From: Citrus sinensis
Taxonomy: Eukaryota > Streptophyta > Magnoliopsida > Sapindales > Rutaceae
NCBI RefSeq assembly: GCF_022201045.2
Contig: NC_068556.1
Coordinates: 20,565,501 to 20,629,500 of the forward strand
Reading direction: 5' to 3'
DNA length: 64,000 bases
Shown here: piece by piece, positions 1 through 11,378 of the stretch
How the letters are laid out: each line of letters opens with the position of its first letter
Position numbering within the stretch: position 1 is the stretch's first letter
Made by a program: the position numbers and the translations under genes
The notes under the pieces: model-generated
What the model saw: the letters and a program-made list of their open reading frames with translations, nothing else
The model's database searches: none
Told to the model about the DNA's origin: nothing

Positions 1-1300
1 CTTTTATGTGATTCATTGGTCCACTAATTGTTTAATATCTTTGTAATAATACAGTTGTGAATACATAAAGAAATTGCACAATTTTGGCATACCGAGGGGA
101 TTTAGTATGCTTGAGTATTAAAGTAAATTAAATATGTGATACAATGAACATATGTTGAGTTCTTTTGCATATGATTGCAATTGAGACATCTCTTGGCAGG
201 GTTAGCAATTGAGATATGTTTTTGGCTCCCCAAATGAGTTTTTGGATATGTTCATGGTCACACGGTATATTTACATGTATGATTGGAGATATGTGGTTGT
301 TTATTGTTTCTTTGTTCACTACTCTGCTATTTCAATGTCGTCCCATCATGTGCGAGTGGGAGATGTTGGACGGGTGGGCGCCCATGATGGGCCGACCCGA
401 CCCACACACGGTAACCACTTGTTGGTTACCATATGTGTTTGGGAGAGGGAAGTTGATTTGTGTTCAACTTCCCAACCGCTACTTATATATGCCACCAAAA
501 CCGTTACTATAAATGTACAGGTTTTTCCATTCATACGAAAAAGCAATGTGTGTGGGTGAACAAAATACAAAGAAAATTCATCTTATTCTCTTCTTCATCA
601 AGATTAAAATAAGGTCTTTGAACAATCCATAAAAGGCATATATATTGTGACTTAAGGATGATTTTCACTTGTGATTTCTTTCCGACCAGTGACGAGATCC
701 AATGCCTGTTTATTTCACTGCATAATTCGAAAAAGATAAAACCTATTGACTTCCTTTTAAGAATTTCCATCACAGATAAATTACAATATCACTTAACATT
801 CAAATACTTATACAATAGCTGATATCTCTAGCATTACTGTATTATAATATCTCGTGACAATAAGAATTGTCTCAAGAACATTAGAAATTAACAAGTAACG
901 AAAATGGCTTATTAGTATTACTTTACTTATAAAATTATTAACTTAAAATTGAACAAAAAAATATTTGTTTGAGATATGCCATTGAAAAATTATTGGATTT
1001 TTATTTAAAATGTGACATCCTCAACCAAAAAATAAAAAGATGGATAATTTGTCAAACATTAAATGTCAAAACCCTAATAAAAGCTCCACGCTAAAACCAT
1101 TTCCCAAAACGTTCTGAAGCGGCCCACGGTTCATAATCATAAAACTTGTAAGGCTAATTGGAATATCAATTGGGCTTACATTTTACAAAGCCTTTAAAAC
1201 CTGTTCCAAGATAATTTTAAAAAAAACATTGTTGTCTTCACACTTATAAAAATAGAACAGAAAACTGAAGCTGATTGATTAAGCAAAATACAACACAGTA
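1..1300. other. Gene-free stretch with a possible LTR remnant
   Basis: No convincing gene is present. Roughly 330-790 reads like the R/U5 part of an old LTR: a TATA-like TATATATGCC near 485, then A-rich and pyrimidine-rich sequence and a stretch resembling the ends of copia LTRs. No matching partner LTR, primer-binding site or target duplication is visible, so this is weak. 409-429 is an imperfect palindrome with GGTAACC/GGTTACC arms. The remainder is AT-rich and featureless. The small open frames here have no recognisable protein character. Confidence 0.3.
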
Positions 1301-1637
1301 CGCGAATACCGTTCACAGATTATAGAGTGAAGAAGGAAAATTACAGCTCTGCCTATAAAGTAAATTCTGCGTGCTAAGCTAAACAAAATACAATCTGATC
1401 ACCAGCAGTTTAAACCAGAGAGGCTCAAATGAAATGAGCTGCCCCTGACTGCTCGCTCATTGTCAAAGCAAAATCAGTTGCAGTCTCAAACATTCTGCAG
1501 TAAACATTCAAAACAAGATCGAATTCATGACTACCTGCTGTTTGCTTCGAAGAAACAATCTCTTTCTAGTATAAGGAACACTATTGCACAAGCTATTGGG
1601 GAAGTGCTGAAACAACAATCTTGATCTCACTAAGATT

Positions 1638-4600
1638 TCAAGGAACGTTCATGACTTGGATTGACTGCAACACGTCTGAAACGGCAATGACAAGATCACC
1701 TGATTTGATCATTCCCCTGGCCTTGAGCAATGAGAATGTTCTATTAAGGTTGCTTTCCATATCATCAGAGAAGCTCAAGCGGAATGGTATCAGACCCCAC
1801 CGTAGATTCAGACGTCTTCGCACAGATGTTGTACTAGTGAAGGCAAAGATTGGGCAGTCAGGTCGGCATCTAGACAAGAGAGACGCCATGTGGCCAGTCT
1901 TTGTATATACAAAAAGTGCATCCACCTCTAGATTATTTGCTGCAAAATCATAATATAATCCATGTCAACAGCTGGGATAAAACTAATGTATCAACAACAA
2001 AAGGAGCTTCAGATAGTAACATAAGCCAGAAAAGAGAGACTTCAAATTTCCTTAATCCAGCAATAGAATATAAAGGCAGCATATACTTACCCATCTTGGC
2101 AGCAGAATTACAAATCTCTTCCGAAATACTCTCTGCAAAAGAAGATCCTACATCTGGGAGTTCCATAGCTTCATGGCGCTTCTCTTCCCTCCACCATTTC
2201 TCAATTCTGAGACTGACACTCCTGAGCACAGTCAATGCCTTATCTGGGAACTGGCCCATAGCTGACTCACCAGATAGCATTAAAGCATCTGCTCTCTGTC
2301 TAACTGCTTCAGAAACATCAGCTACTTCAGCTCTGGTTGGTGTAGGGTACTCAATCATAGATTCAAGCAACTGGGAGGCAACAATGACTGGCTTATTCAG
2401 CTGCCTGCAAAGCTGAACAATCTTTTGCTGGGCTGACGGCACCTGCTCCAATGGTATCTGGGCACCCAAATCTCCTCTGGCAACCATAGCTCCATCTGAT
2501 GCTAGAATGATCTCTTCCAAGTTCTTTAAAGAGTCGATACTCTCAATCTTTGCAATGACAGCAATATCACTGCAATATACGGTAGGAAATCCTTTGTAAG
2601 CCAAAGGAGTAATAGGGGTGGAGGAGGGGGGAAGCATTGCCCCAAAAAAACTGATTGGTTTAAATGAGAAAAACCCCAAAAAATTATAAACTACAAAGGA
2701 AATTATGGTTTAAAACCGAAAAAACCGAACCAATTCAGTTTAGATTATTATTTCTAAAAAAAAACGACGGTTCAATTCGATTTGGAACCGAACCAAACCA
2801 TTTCCCACCCCTAGATGAAATATAATAATAATAATATCATGTAATATGCTACAAACCACTTTGGAAAATTTTCAACATCATGGAAGCTACAGTTATAGAT
2901 ACAATTAAAAGAAGCTAAATCAATTTGAGCTGGTCAACTTAAGCTGCGACAAATGATTACAACAATTTCTTTTTTTAAAAAAAAAAAAAATTAATACTAG
3001 AGAATGCAGTAACAGACGACAACACGGCAATTGTGTAAAAAATATAACACACGTTTAGAAATGACATTGCAATGGCAATTGTGTAGAAGAAATAACATAC
3101 ATATATTAAGGAATTATTACCTATCACGAGATCGTGCAGCAATATAGCTCTTCAGGTGATTAATTACTTCAGCAGACTTGACAAATGAAATGGCTATAAA
3201 ATCAACACCTTCAGTAATTCCAAAATCGATGTCCAGCCAATCCTGTAGATTAAAAAAGTCCAAGCATGAGACCAAACAAAAAAATGTTTGATTTCAGGGA
3301 ACATTACCTCACTAGACAAGCTAAACATCAGCAAACATGCACAGAAAAATTGCATATAAGCCCAGATCAAAAACTTTCTTAAATAGACCTTTAACAAATA
3401 CTGTAGTTAAAAATAAATCAATTTTTCTAAACCTTGTTAGCCCATAATTATGAGACAGACCTAAATTTCAATAATCTCATAAGAATTCACAAAGGCAGAC
3501 AAACCCAAGATGAAATAATGGCTTAAGAATTCACAAAGACAAGAAACAATGATTCTAAAAAGCTAACAGGTTTGGCAAAATATCAATGTCCAACCAATCC
3601 TATAGATTAAAGAAGTCCAAGCACATGATGTTGCTCCCTTTCTCTTTCTCTTTCACTATTCAACCCAAACAAACAACAAAACAAAAACTTGATAAAACTT
3701 GATCAGAGATGGAGCTAATATTATTATTATTCCTGTTTCCTTTGTTAGAAGTATAGAATGAATTTTATGTTTCTAAAAATGATTTCACAAATGATCCACC
3801 AAACATATATTTAGTGTTTCTTGAATTCGCAAAGCCAAAAGTAGGATTTGAAAACAATACCAAATGCACTCTTATACTTTGCTATTTTTATGGGTTGCTG
3901 AGAAAAATGTAAAACAAAAAGTCAGTGATTATGTGAGAGAGAGAAAGAGAGAGAACTAAGGTCCACATGAAGAGAGAAATTTAATTTCAATAAATCTTAA
4001 CCATTGATTTAACCTTGATCCCGGGTATATTCAGATATGTAAAAATAAGAGTACTTTTAGGGGGCCGCTGATCCGTTCAGACTGTTCCATATACATATAG
4101 TTTGGGGAAAGATTACTTCCTTAGACAAGCTGGACAGAAGAGTACATACAAAGCAAATTAACAAATAGGTACGACCTAAAACTTTCTTAAACAGCCTCTA
4201 ACATTTTCTGCAGTCTAAAATCAATTAATTTTCTAAAATCTTATTACCACCATAATTAGACAAACCAATATTTCAAAAATCTCTTAACAATTCACAAAGA
4301 CAGACAAATAAAAAATCCAATATGTCTTAAGAATTCAAAAAAGACAAAACTTCTTAAGTAATGATACTTATAAGCTAACAGCTGTTACCAACAAACTATT
4401 TTCGTCTCAAAGACATGCAACTGCCATGTAAATTGCTTACATGGTGAAACAATTCAAGAAACTGGATAAGTTTACTTGGTAGTAAGAAAAGCTTAATGCT
4501 CCAAGGTTAGGTAATTAGACATCGTGTAAAAAGTGGTTGTAACTTCATGCTTTTACCTATAATATTCCTTGAGGTAGCACAAAGCTTCAAGATCTAGGAA

Positions 4601-6406
4601 CCAGTTCGGTCTTTTGGGACTTGCTAGTCAGTACAAAGTGTCAGGCTCTCAAGAAAATATTTTCACGGTCAGCACTCTCAGCCCTTTCTATTATTTCTCT
4701 ACCCTATCTCATGACATCAGAAATTTAAAGGAAAAAACAACAATTACTACTTTTTAGCACAAGACTCTGGCAGGAAAAGGAAATCCAACCTTAGGAGAAA
4801 TTGTTGGGAGCATAGCATTACGCTCTCGTACAAGACTCCCATCCCTCCAGAAAGTTAAATTAGCTCGTGGTAGCAACAGTCCAGGATCAGTGCAACGGCA
4901 TTTGACATCAGGTCCAATCTTCTCAATCACCTCAAACCTCACCATTCCACCATCCACAAGAAGTTCATCCCCAACTTTCACATCTGTATCACAATAAATT
5001 TCAGTTAAAACTAAATTGATTATTCAACATAACCACCCACATTAGCATAAGAAGAAACGAAATACAGAGATTATCTCTCATAGAACTGAAAGAAAACATT
5101 TTCCAGCAAATGTAATTACCTTCAGCAAATCCATCATAGTTTACAGTGATGGTGCGTTCCGGGCGAGGTGCGTCAAAAGCTCTAACAGTAAAAGTCCAGA
5201 TTTCACCATCCTGCACATTAAAATAAACTGATCAGCATAAGCCCTTTCTATCATGAACTGGCCCGCCCCCCCAAGTAAAACAAGGTTTGAGCTTTCACCA
5301 AACTAAACTTTTTATCAACCACTCTGAGCTTGGCTCCATTTGCTCATTAATCGACGAAGCTCCCACTTGGTATATTTTATCCATTGAGCACTTTTTATGA
5401 TAGATACTCCTCTGATCATAACCTAGATAGTGTGCAGTTCCCACCAACAGCTTAAAGGATCTCTACTATTTTATATTTATACTCAACTTCAAGTTCAAAT
5501 GCACTATATCTCATCAAGTCAATCTTATCAAACTTGAGGCTTTCTCAAATCTTTTTCAAGCTTAGACTAGCTTAAACTTCAAAGCTTAGCTCAGCATGGG
5601 CTCAACTCATTTCCACCCTTGTCATTGCAAAATAATTCACCCCCGAAAAACTTTTCAAATTTACACAAACTATAAATCTCCCTTCTTATTAGGCATTATA
5701 ACTCATAACATAATCCACATAATATACCTAGAAAACCAGAATCTCATAGCAAGCATAACATTAGTTTTTAAATCCAAAGAAATTACCATCACTTTGAAAA
5801 TTAGCCACTATGAATATAAACTGGAAATTAAGATTTTACCTCAGCTCTGGCGGACGGAGGGCCGCTGAGATCGCCCATGTGAATCTCACTTCCTTCAGTA
5901 TCCATCATAATGGCAACGGCAAATCCCTTCTCCTCATTCAACCTCCTGACTCGCTCGATCACTCGTCTATGCCACTCGCGCGTGCCGTGACACATATTAA
6001 TTCTAGCCACATTCATTCCCCCAACAGCCAACGCCTCCAGCTGCTCGAACCCGCACGTGGCAGGGCCGATCGTGCACACGAGCTTCGTCCTTCTTGTGCT
6101 CCTGAATCCATTCTCCTTCAACTCCGCTTCCGTCACGGAATCCACCTCGATCGATGACGAATCCGTAGAGCTTGCCGGCGTCTGCGACACGCGAGATAGA
6201 ATCTCGGCCGTTCCGTTATCGGTGGTTAGGACTTTCGGATCTGAAGACGACGACGAGGCGTTCGATTTTATTGTAAAAAAGCGTTGTTTAGTTGTGACGG
6301 CGAACGGGCGATTGGAGGTTGTGAGGGAGGGAGTGAATAGAGAGGAGTGGTGTTTGGGGAGAGAAATGTTAGATGAAGGAGTGAAGAAGTGAAGAGATTG
6401 CGACAT
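1638..6406 (-). CDS. PKP1: Plastidial pyruvate kinase, alpha subunit (PKP1)
   Basis: This enzyme converts phosphoenolpyruvate and ADP to pyruvate and ATP in plastids, feeding fatty-acid synthesis. It works as a heteromer with beta subunits. Six minus-strand exons: 6406-5840, 5210-5120, 4983-4790, 3242-3121, 2569-2091 and 1939-1638, with GT-AG borders throughout. They total 1755 nt, giving 584 residues; the Arabidopsis homologue has about 596. Residues 1 to about 55 are Ser/Thr-rich and acidic-poor, typical of a transit peptide. TKLVCTIGP lies at 107-115, RINMCHG near 135-141, the active-site stretch AKIES at 331-335 and [11 protein letters not shown] at 350-360. DTEGSEI (159-165) replaces the usual DTKGPEI, a known trait of the alpha group. 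The start at 6406 (MSQSLHF) was chosen because the family begins MSQS; an in-frame ATG at 6451 would add 15 residues. The gene is divergent from ARFC1. Confidence 0.95.
2613..2813. mobile_element. Short hAT-like MITE in intron 4 of PKP1
   Basis: The ends read TAGGGGTGG at 2613 and CCACCCCTA at 2805-2813, a 9-bp inverted repeat. The interior is rich in GAACCGAACC-type runs, familiar from short non-autonomous hAT elements of plants. The flanking 8-mers do not match, so the target duplication has decayed or the ends are slightly off. It lies wholly inside an intron. Confidence 0.5.
3229..4390. repeat. Intronic tandem duplication including part of PKP1 exon 4
   Basis: Copy A (about 3229-3580) includes the acceptor and first bases of exon 4 and the adjacent intron. 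Copy B starts at 3585-3624 with the same acceptor-exon stretch (GTCCAACCAATCCTATAG on the plus strand against GTCCAGCCAATCCTGTAG). It resumes at about 4105-4390 with the same order of words (TAGACAAGCT, AAACTTTCTTAAA, AATTCACAAAG and others). About 475 bp of unrelated DNA interrupts copy B. The duplicate therefore places a decoy acceptor plus about 15-20 nt of exon-like sequence upstream of the real exon 4. Confidence 0.7.
3747..3875. repeat. Copy of a dispersed repeat also found near 29.4 kb
   Basis: The stretch beginning AAGTATAGAATGAATTTTA and ending just after GGATTTGAAAACAATACC closely matches 29378-29505 in the same orientation. It sits in the insert that interrupts the intronic duplication, so it looks like the end of a transposed element. 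Confidence 0.6.
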
Positions 6407-6488
6407 GATGACCGGCGTTTTCCAGTAACTCCTAAGCGTCAAGATTGTCAAATGAGAGAAATGAAATCAAGAATTGAAGGCTTTTATA

Positions 6489-6496
6489 ATTTATAG
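6489..6496 (-). promoter_or_regulatory. Probable TATA box of PKP1
   Basis: On the minus strand this reads CTATAAAT, followed by TATAAAAG. It is 83-90 bp upstream of the chosen ATG at 6406. A start site about 30 bp downstream would lie near the in-frame upstream ATG at 6451, so that ATG may or may not be in the mRNA. Confidence 0.45.
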
Positions 6497-6636
6497 GAGT
6501 TTTTAAACAGAAAGATGGGCGGAGGTTGCGAAGGAGGCGAAGTATTTGTTCAGCTTCGACAATGTCGCCACTCGCTTAGTGAGCAGAGAAAAGACACGCA
6601 CACACTTTGCAGCCGCTAAACGGCTTATAAATTATA

Positions 6637-7841
6637 GGGTTATTTCCACCCTGCCCTCAATTGTTTTGACATTTTCCACCACGCCCGTAAATGTTTCAAC
6701 AATTTTCATCCCACAACCATTCCGTTAATTTGACCGTTAATTTTAACAAAATTGTTTAAAATTTAAGTAAATATCATAAATACCCCTTATCTTGAATTAG
6801 AGAAGAGTTAAATGATATAAAATGCTAATTCAATAATTGATATTTATATTAAAAATTCTTAATTAAAAGTAATTTCTAGATATGGTAATGGGGAGGAGAC
6901 CAACGTCCTCGTACTCATCCCCTTCAAACTTTTGGTATATATAATATTCAAATAATGATTTTCAAAACAAAATTTAAATAATGTGATTTTTATACAATAT
7001 TGACGTGATTGTTGTCCATGAGTAATGACACCTGCCGATCACCGATTATGGCACAACAAAGTCACATGTGTGGTTGCTAGTTGACGTTGCGATAAGTTAG
7101 ACTACTCGGCCACTGAGAACGCAACGTGTTACTAGGCTATGATGAGATGAAGACGAGTTGGGTGCTTACTACTGCACGAATAATTTGGAAAGGACGAGTA
7201 AGATTGTGAGAAAGTGATTTAGAATTTGATTTGTGAGTTATGAGCTTGTGTGAATTGTGTGCTTTTAGTTGTAGTTAAGTCTAAATTATATTAAACATTT
7301 TATATTAACTAATATTTATATTTTTTGTATAAATATTTGATATTTGTTATTTACACCAATATTTAATATTTTACAATTTACAATTTATTATTTATTGACT
7401 AATAATTCTAGAAAAATAAAAATAAAATAAAAAATTAAAATAGGGAAATGGGGAGGGGATAGGGATTCCACCTTATCCCCGTCCCTTCCTCGAATAAATA
7501 ATTGGGTGAAAAATCATTTTCGTCTCTTTTCCGAATAAGAAATTGAGTATAAAATCGTTCCCATACTCTCTTAAAATTAAAAAAATCCCCAAGGACCCCT
7601 GTCCCCCATAAGAATTTCTGTCATCCTTAGTAATTTCACAGTAATTACATTAATTAACTTATCAAATAAATTTAATTTATCATTATCAAATAATATTTAG
7701 GGCATGAACTTCTAAATTTACCCTTTGACCGTTAGAATAAACGGTCAAATTAACGAAGTTTGGTGCGGAGTGAAAATTATTGAAACAATTTGGGCTTGAT
7801 AGAAAATATTGAAACATCTGAGGGCAGGGCGCAATTAACCC
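6637..7841. mobile_element. Non-autonomous Mutator-like element with 9-bp target duplication
   Basis: The perfect 9-bp repeat TAAATTATA (6628-6636 and 7842-7850) flanks inverted ends. The left end reads GGGTTATTTCCACCCTGCCC and the reverse complement of the right end reads GGGTTAATTGCGCCCTGCCC. Similarity runs inward for about 110 bp on each side, through a CGTTAATTTGACCGTT block. Long terminal repeats with a 9-bp duplication are diagnostic of Mutator-like elements. The interior has no transposase frame. G/C-run blocks at about 6890-6930 and 7445-7620 suggest a second small element nested inside. It occupies the intergenic space between PKP1 and ARFC1. Confidence 0.85.
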
Positions 7842-7850
7842 TAAATTATA

Positions 7851-8600
7851 ATCGCAAAGTAAATACGCATGATTCGATGTATCCGAGTCTAGTTAGTTTG
7901 ATACGTGGCAGCTTCTTATTGCTGCCTGCAAGGAAATGGTAATTCTGCTTTTTGTTGGTGCTTGTACGAGATGTGTGGGAATATACTTTAGGAAATAGCA
8001 TCTGGAAACTAGAGATAAATTCGCAAGCAATTTTTTTTTTGAAAATTAGATAAATTAATCGATTGCTATTTCCTTTTTCATTGAAGGAGTTCGATGTTCT
8101 AAGATACTTAGCGTTGCACAACTATGATGAATTAAATAATTTTTGAATTTAAATTAAGCTTCTTTAATCTCACGCTTGGCATTATTTTTATTTTTTTTCA
8201 TAAAACTAAAAAAGTAATAAAATCCATAATTCTTTGTCAAATAATAAAGTTTATAATTCTGGGTCAAATTTCACGTTTGTTTGATATTCATATTTTTTAA
8301 AATTAATTTCAAACATTACGTTGTGTTATACAAGTTGTTGCGACACCTATTTATTAATTGAGTAAAATAATTACAAAAAAAAGTAGTATTAGTTATTTGC
8401 TAAAAAAACAAAAATAACGAAAATCGTTTGATCAAAAGTCCGAGGTGGCCCCAGGTCCACGTAGGCTGCCAGCATGGCACACGCCACGATGCATTGTATT
8501 GATACGTCATCTTCCGTTCCAACACGGGAGGACAATGCTTTTACTCCCTTCCCAATTTTTTTCAATGAAACCCAGACACACAAATAAATAATTAGAGAAT
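7851..8600. other. Intergenic DNA upstream of ARFC1
   Basis: AT-rich sequence with no gene or recognisable repeat. GC content rises from about 8430, and the ARFC1 transcript probably begins near 8590, after which the sequence is the pyrimidine-rich type of a plant 5' leader. A leader intron ending in TTTTTTAG just before 8930 is possible. Confidence 0.35.
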
Positions 8601-8948
8601 TGTCTCAAATCTCAATCGCGATCACTTTCACATAAAACAGATCTCTCCATCGCAATTCGCAAAATCCAGAGGTTTCAATCCCCTGCATCGCAAATCACTC
8701 CCTTCATCATCAGCTCCCATCCATCCACCCCGCCCATTTCATCATCTCCCAGTCTCTCCATCCAGATTCGATCTCAATTCACTCTCACGTCGATCCTTCA
8801 CGGAATCGGTTTGTTTTTTGTCGAATATTTTGATTTCAGGCCGTAATTTATATAACCTGATACAGATTTGGAAGTTAATGTTTTTTAAATATATTTAATT
8901 GATAAATCGTCCTTTTTTAGTTTTTTAGGGATTTAAAGAGGGAAAGGT

Positions 8949-10859
8949 ATGGGAGCATTGGTATCGAAGTTTTGGTTCATGTTGTTTCCTGGAAAGGATT
9001 ATAAAATTATAATCGTGGGGTTGGATAATGCTGGCAAAACGACGACGCTTTACAAGTTGCACTTGGGAGAGGTGGTCACTACTCACCCTACTGTTGGCAG
9101 CAACGTTGAAGAGCTTGTTTACAAAAACATTCGATTCGAGGTGCGATATCATTAAAAATATTCATCCATTTCCGTTTTTAATGATTTCTGTTAGTTTACT
9201 ATGTGTTTAATAACTGTTAGTTTTGCTGTGCTGAGGCATGTTGCGTTTATAACTTGTTTTGATGGTTAAGGATTGATTTTTGTAGAGGAATTTCACAATA
9301 GTGTGGTGTATTAATGCAAATAAAGCGGATTTTCCTTTTTCATTTTGGGCGAGTGTTTGAGAATTTAGGCTGAAATTTTCTTGGCCTTCGAAATGATTCC
9401 TCAAAGTTAAGTGTGATAACTTAACAGATATTAGAGGTGCTTGACACCAGGTTTACTTGTTTTTAAATGTGATTTATGGGCACTGGGTGTTTCTTTGTCG
9501 GGTTATTGAATTTTTTTGGGATTTGAGCGTCGGGATAAGGAAGACATAATTTGCAGGCTTTTGGGATAATTTAGCCTTTGATGCCTGTGAATAGTGGGTT
9601 AATTGGAAAATAGGATGGTGGTTCAACAATATAATTGTGAGCATAAATACATGAATTTCTTTTTTTCCAGGAAGTTGTTCTTAAAGACAGCAGCAGGTTG
9701 TAGGGGAAGCTAGTGCGGATTTAGCTTTATACACAAGTAGCAGTTTGACTCTGTGATTGTGACGTGTAGTATGAGCTTTTATGTTTCCTTAACCTGTTTG
9801 CGTCCTGTATGAATTCACCATTATATAAACTAAAGATTTACCACGAGTATCAATGCATGTTGATCTTTAGCTTCAGAAACTAAATTATAGGTTTAATATT
9901 CGCAACAGAGTAGCATATACCAATGGTCTTCCTTGCGTGTTGAAATGGCAGAAGGAGTACGTCATGAAAATATGTTTGTCTAGATTCAATTCATTTCTTT
10001 GGTTTTATACGATAATATCTTCAAACAGATAATTATTTGTGGGCCATTGGTTCTACAAGAACCTTGGCGGTAGACTAGCTACAGTCTAGTGCTTCTGATG
10101 ATTTGAGCCTTTTAGATTTGTGATTATGTGCTTAATCTTGGAATTGGTACTAGCTGTGCTGCTGTGGACCAATTCATATGTCAAATGTATTCAGAAGGCC
10201 ACAAGTTGATCTTCTAAAGGTGGTACTATTGGGCTTTACCTATAGCTATGGGGGAATTTTTCCCTCCTGTGAACTCTTCTTTATCTATTGTGTGACTAAT
10301 TCTTCTTTCTTTTCCTTTCTCCTGGAAGTTCTTCTTTTTACCAACCAAACAAAGTTTGCCCTTTTCTTTTATTTTATTGCACTAGAATATAGTAGCACTT
10401 GGACTTGACTTGGCAATGCTGCATCCAGTTACTTTAGTATACCTTGTGGTCTAATATTGGTGTGAAAACTTGTTCATTTGACTTTGTTGTTTGTATCAGG
10501 CCTGGGATGTTGGTGGACAAGAAAGGCTGCGGACATCATGGGCAACTTATTATCGTGGAACCCATGCTGTTATTGTGGTTATAGACAGTACTGATAGAGC
10601 CAGGATTTCCATTATGAAGGACGAACTATTCAGGCTTCTTGGGCATGAGGACCTACAACACTCTGTTGTACTTATATTCGCAAATAAACAGGATCTCAAA
10701 GATGCTATGACCCCAGCTGAAATCACCGATGCCCTTTCTCTTCACAGCATCAAGAATCATGATTGGCACATTCAAGCCTGCAGTGCACTTACTGGAGATG
10801 GGCTGGTTGATGGTCTAGAGTGGATTAGCCAGCGAGTTACAGGGAAAGCTCCAAGTTGA
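8949..10859 (+). CDS. ARFC1: ARF-family small GTPase ARFC1 (ARL5-type)
   Basis: This Golgi/trans-Golgi GTP-binding switch is the plant counterpart of ARL5. Two exons, 8949-9140 and 10500-10859, with a 1359-bp GT-AG intron, encode 183 residues, the usual family length. The N-terminus MGALVSKF carries Gly2 for myristoylation. The P-loop GLDNAGKT is at 24-31 and the switch-I Thr is T48 within HPTVGSN, the Ser-Asn being typical of ARL5. Switch II, DVGGQE, is at 67-72 with Gln71, NKQD is at 126-129 and the C-S-A-L base contact is at 158-161. Residue 65 is Ala where Val is usual. All nucleotide-binding motifs are intact. The gene converges on AGG and diverges from PKP1. Confidence 0.95.
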
Positions 10860-11241
10860 AGAAGCTGAAAAATAAATTCGATTAGATGGTTCATCATCCA
10901 CATACAGGGATCTGAGGATCAAGTAAGAAGTTTGTTTTCTGTACCATGTAACTCTATCAGAGCCATTCTTGATAAATCTGCGGATTGTTTTCACGTTTTG
11001 ATTTGTCCCAAAACTTCTTATCGTTTTACACAATGAAACATTTCATTACTCACACATTCTCGGTCTTTAAGGATGTGCAAAGAGAAGTATCTTCTGTAAA
11101 CTTCTTGTAAGACTTCTTATTGTTCAAATTTGTACATTCCCCAATATGATATACTTGAAAAAATCATCACTTTCAGAGAACGAGCTTCGACAAAGTGTCA
11201 TTTTCTACAGAACGAAGCATTATATTGAGCAACCAATAAAG

Positions 11242-11279
11242 AAGGAGCTTCTAGAAAATTAAGGAGCTTCTAGAAAATT
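11242..11279. repeat. Tandem 19-bp repeat with heat-shock-element-like cores
   Basis: AAGGAGCTTCTAGAAAATT occurs twice back to back. Each copy contains TTCTAGAA, the inverted nTTCnnGAAn pair of a heat-shock element. The site lies in the roughly 520-bp gap between the convergent 3' ends of ARFC1 and AGG, so a 3'-UTR origin is as likely as a regulatory one. Confidence 0.45.
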
Positions 11280-11378
11280 GGAGGGTAATATAAATAGCGA
11301 CATATAAAACTGTAACATGTAATTTGAAGTGTCTGTGTATGAATAATGATGGAAGAAATCGCTTGCAAACTGTAACCA

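Noticed and set aside
209-570. Overlapping open frames on both strands at the left end
   Set aside because: No domain or composition typical of protein. The sequence looks like LTR or intergenic DNA.
5596-6392. Plus-strand open frames across the PKP1 first exon
   Set aside because: They are antisense to a well-supported exon and have no family resemblance.
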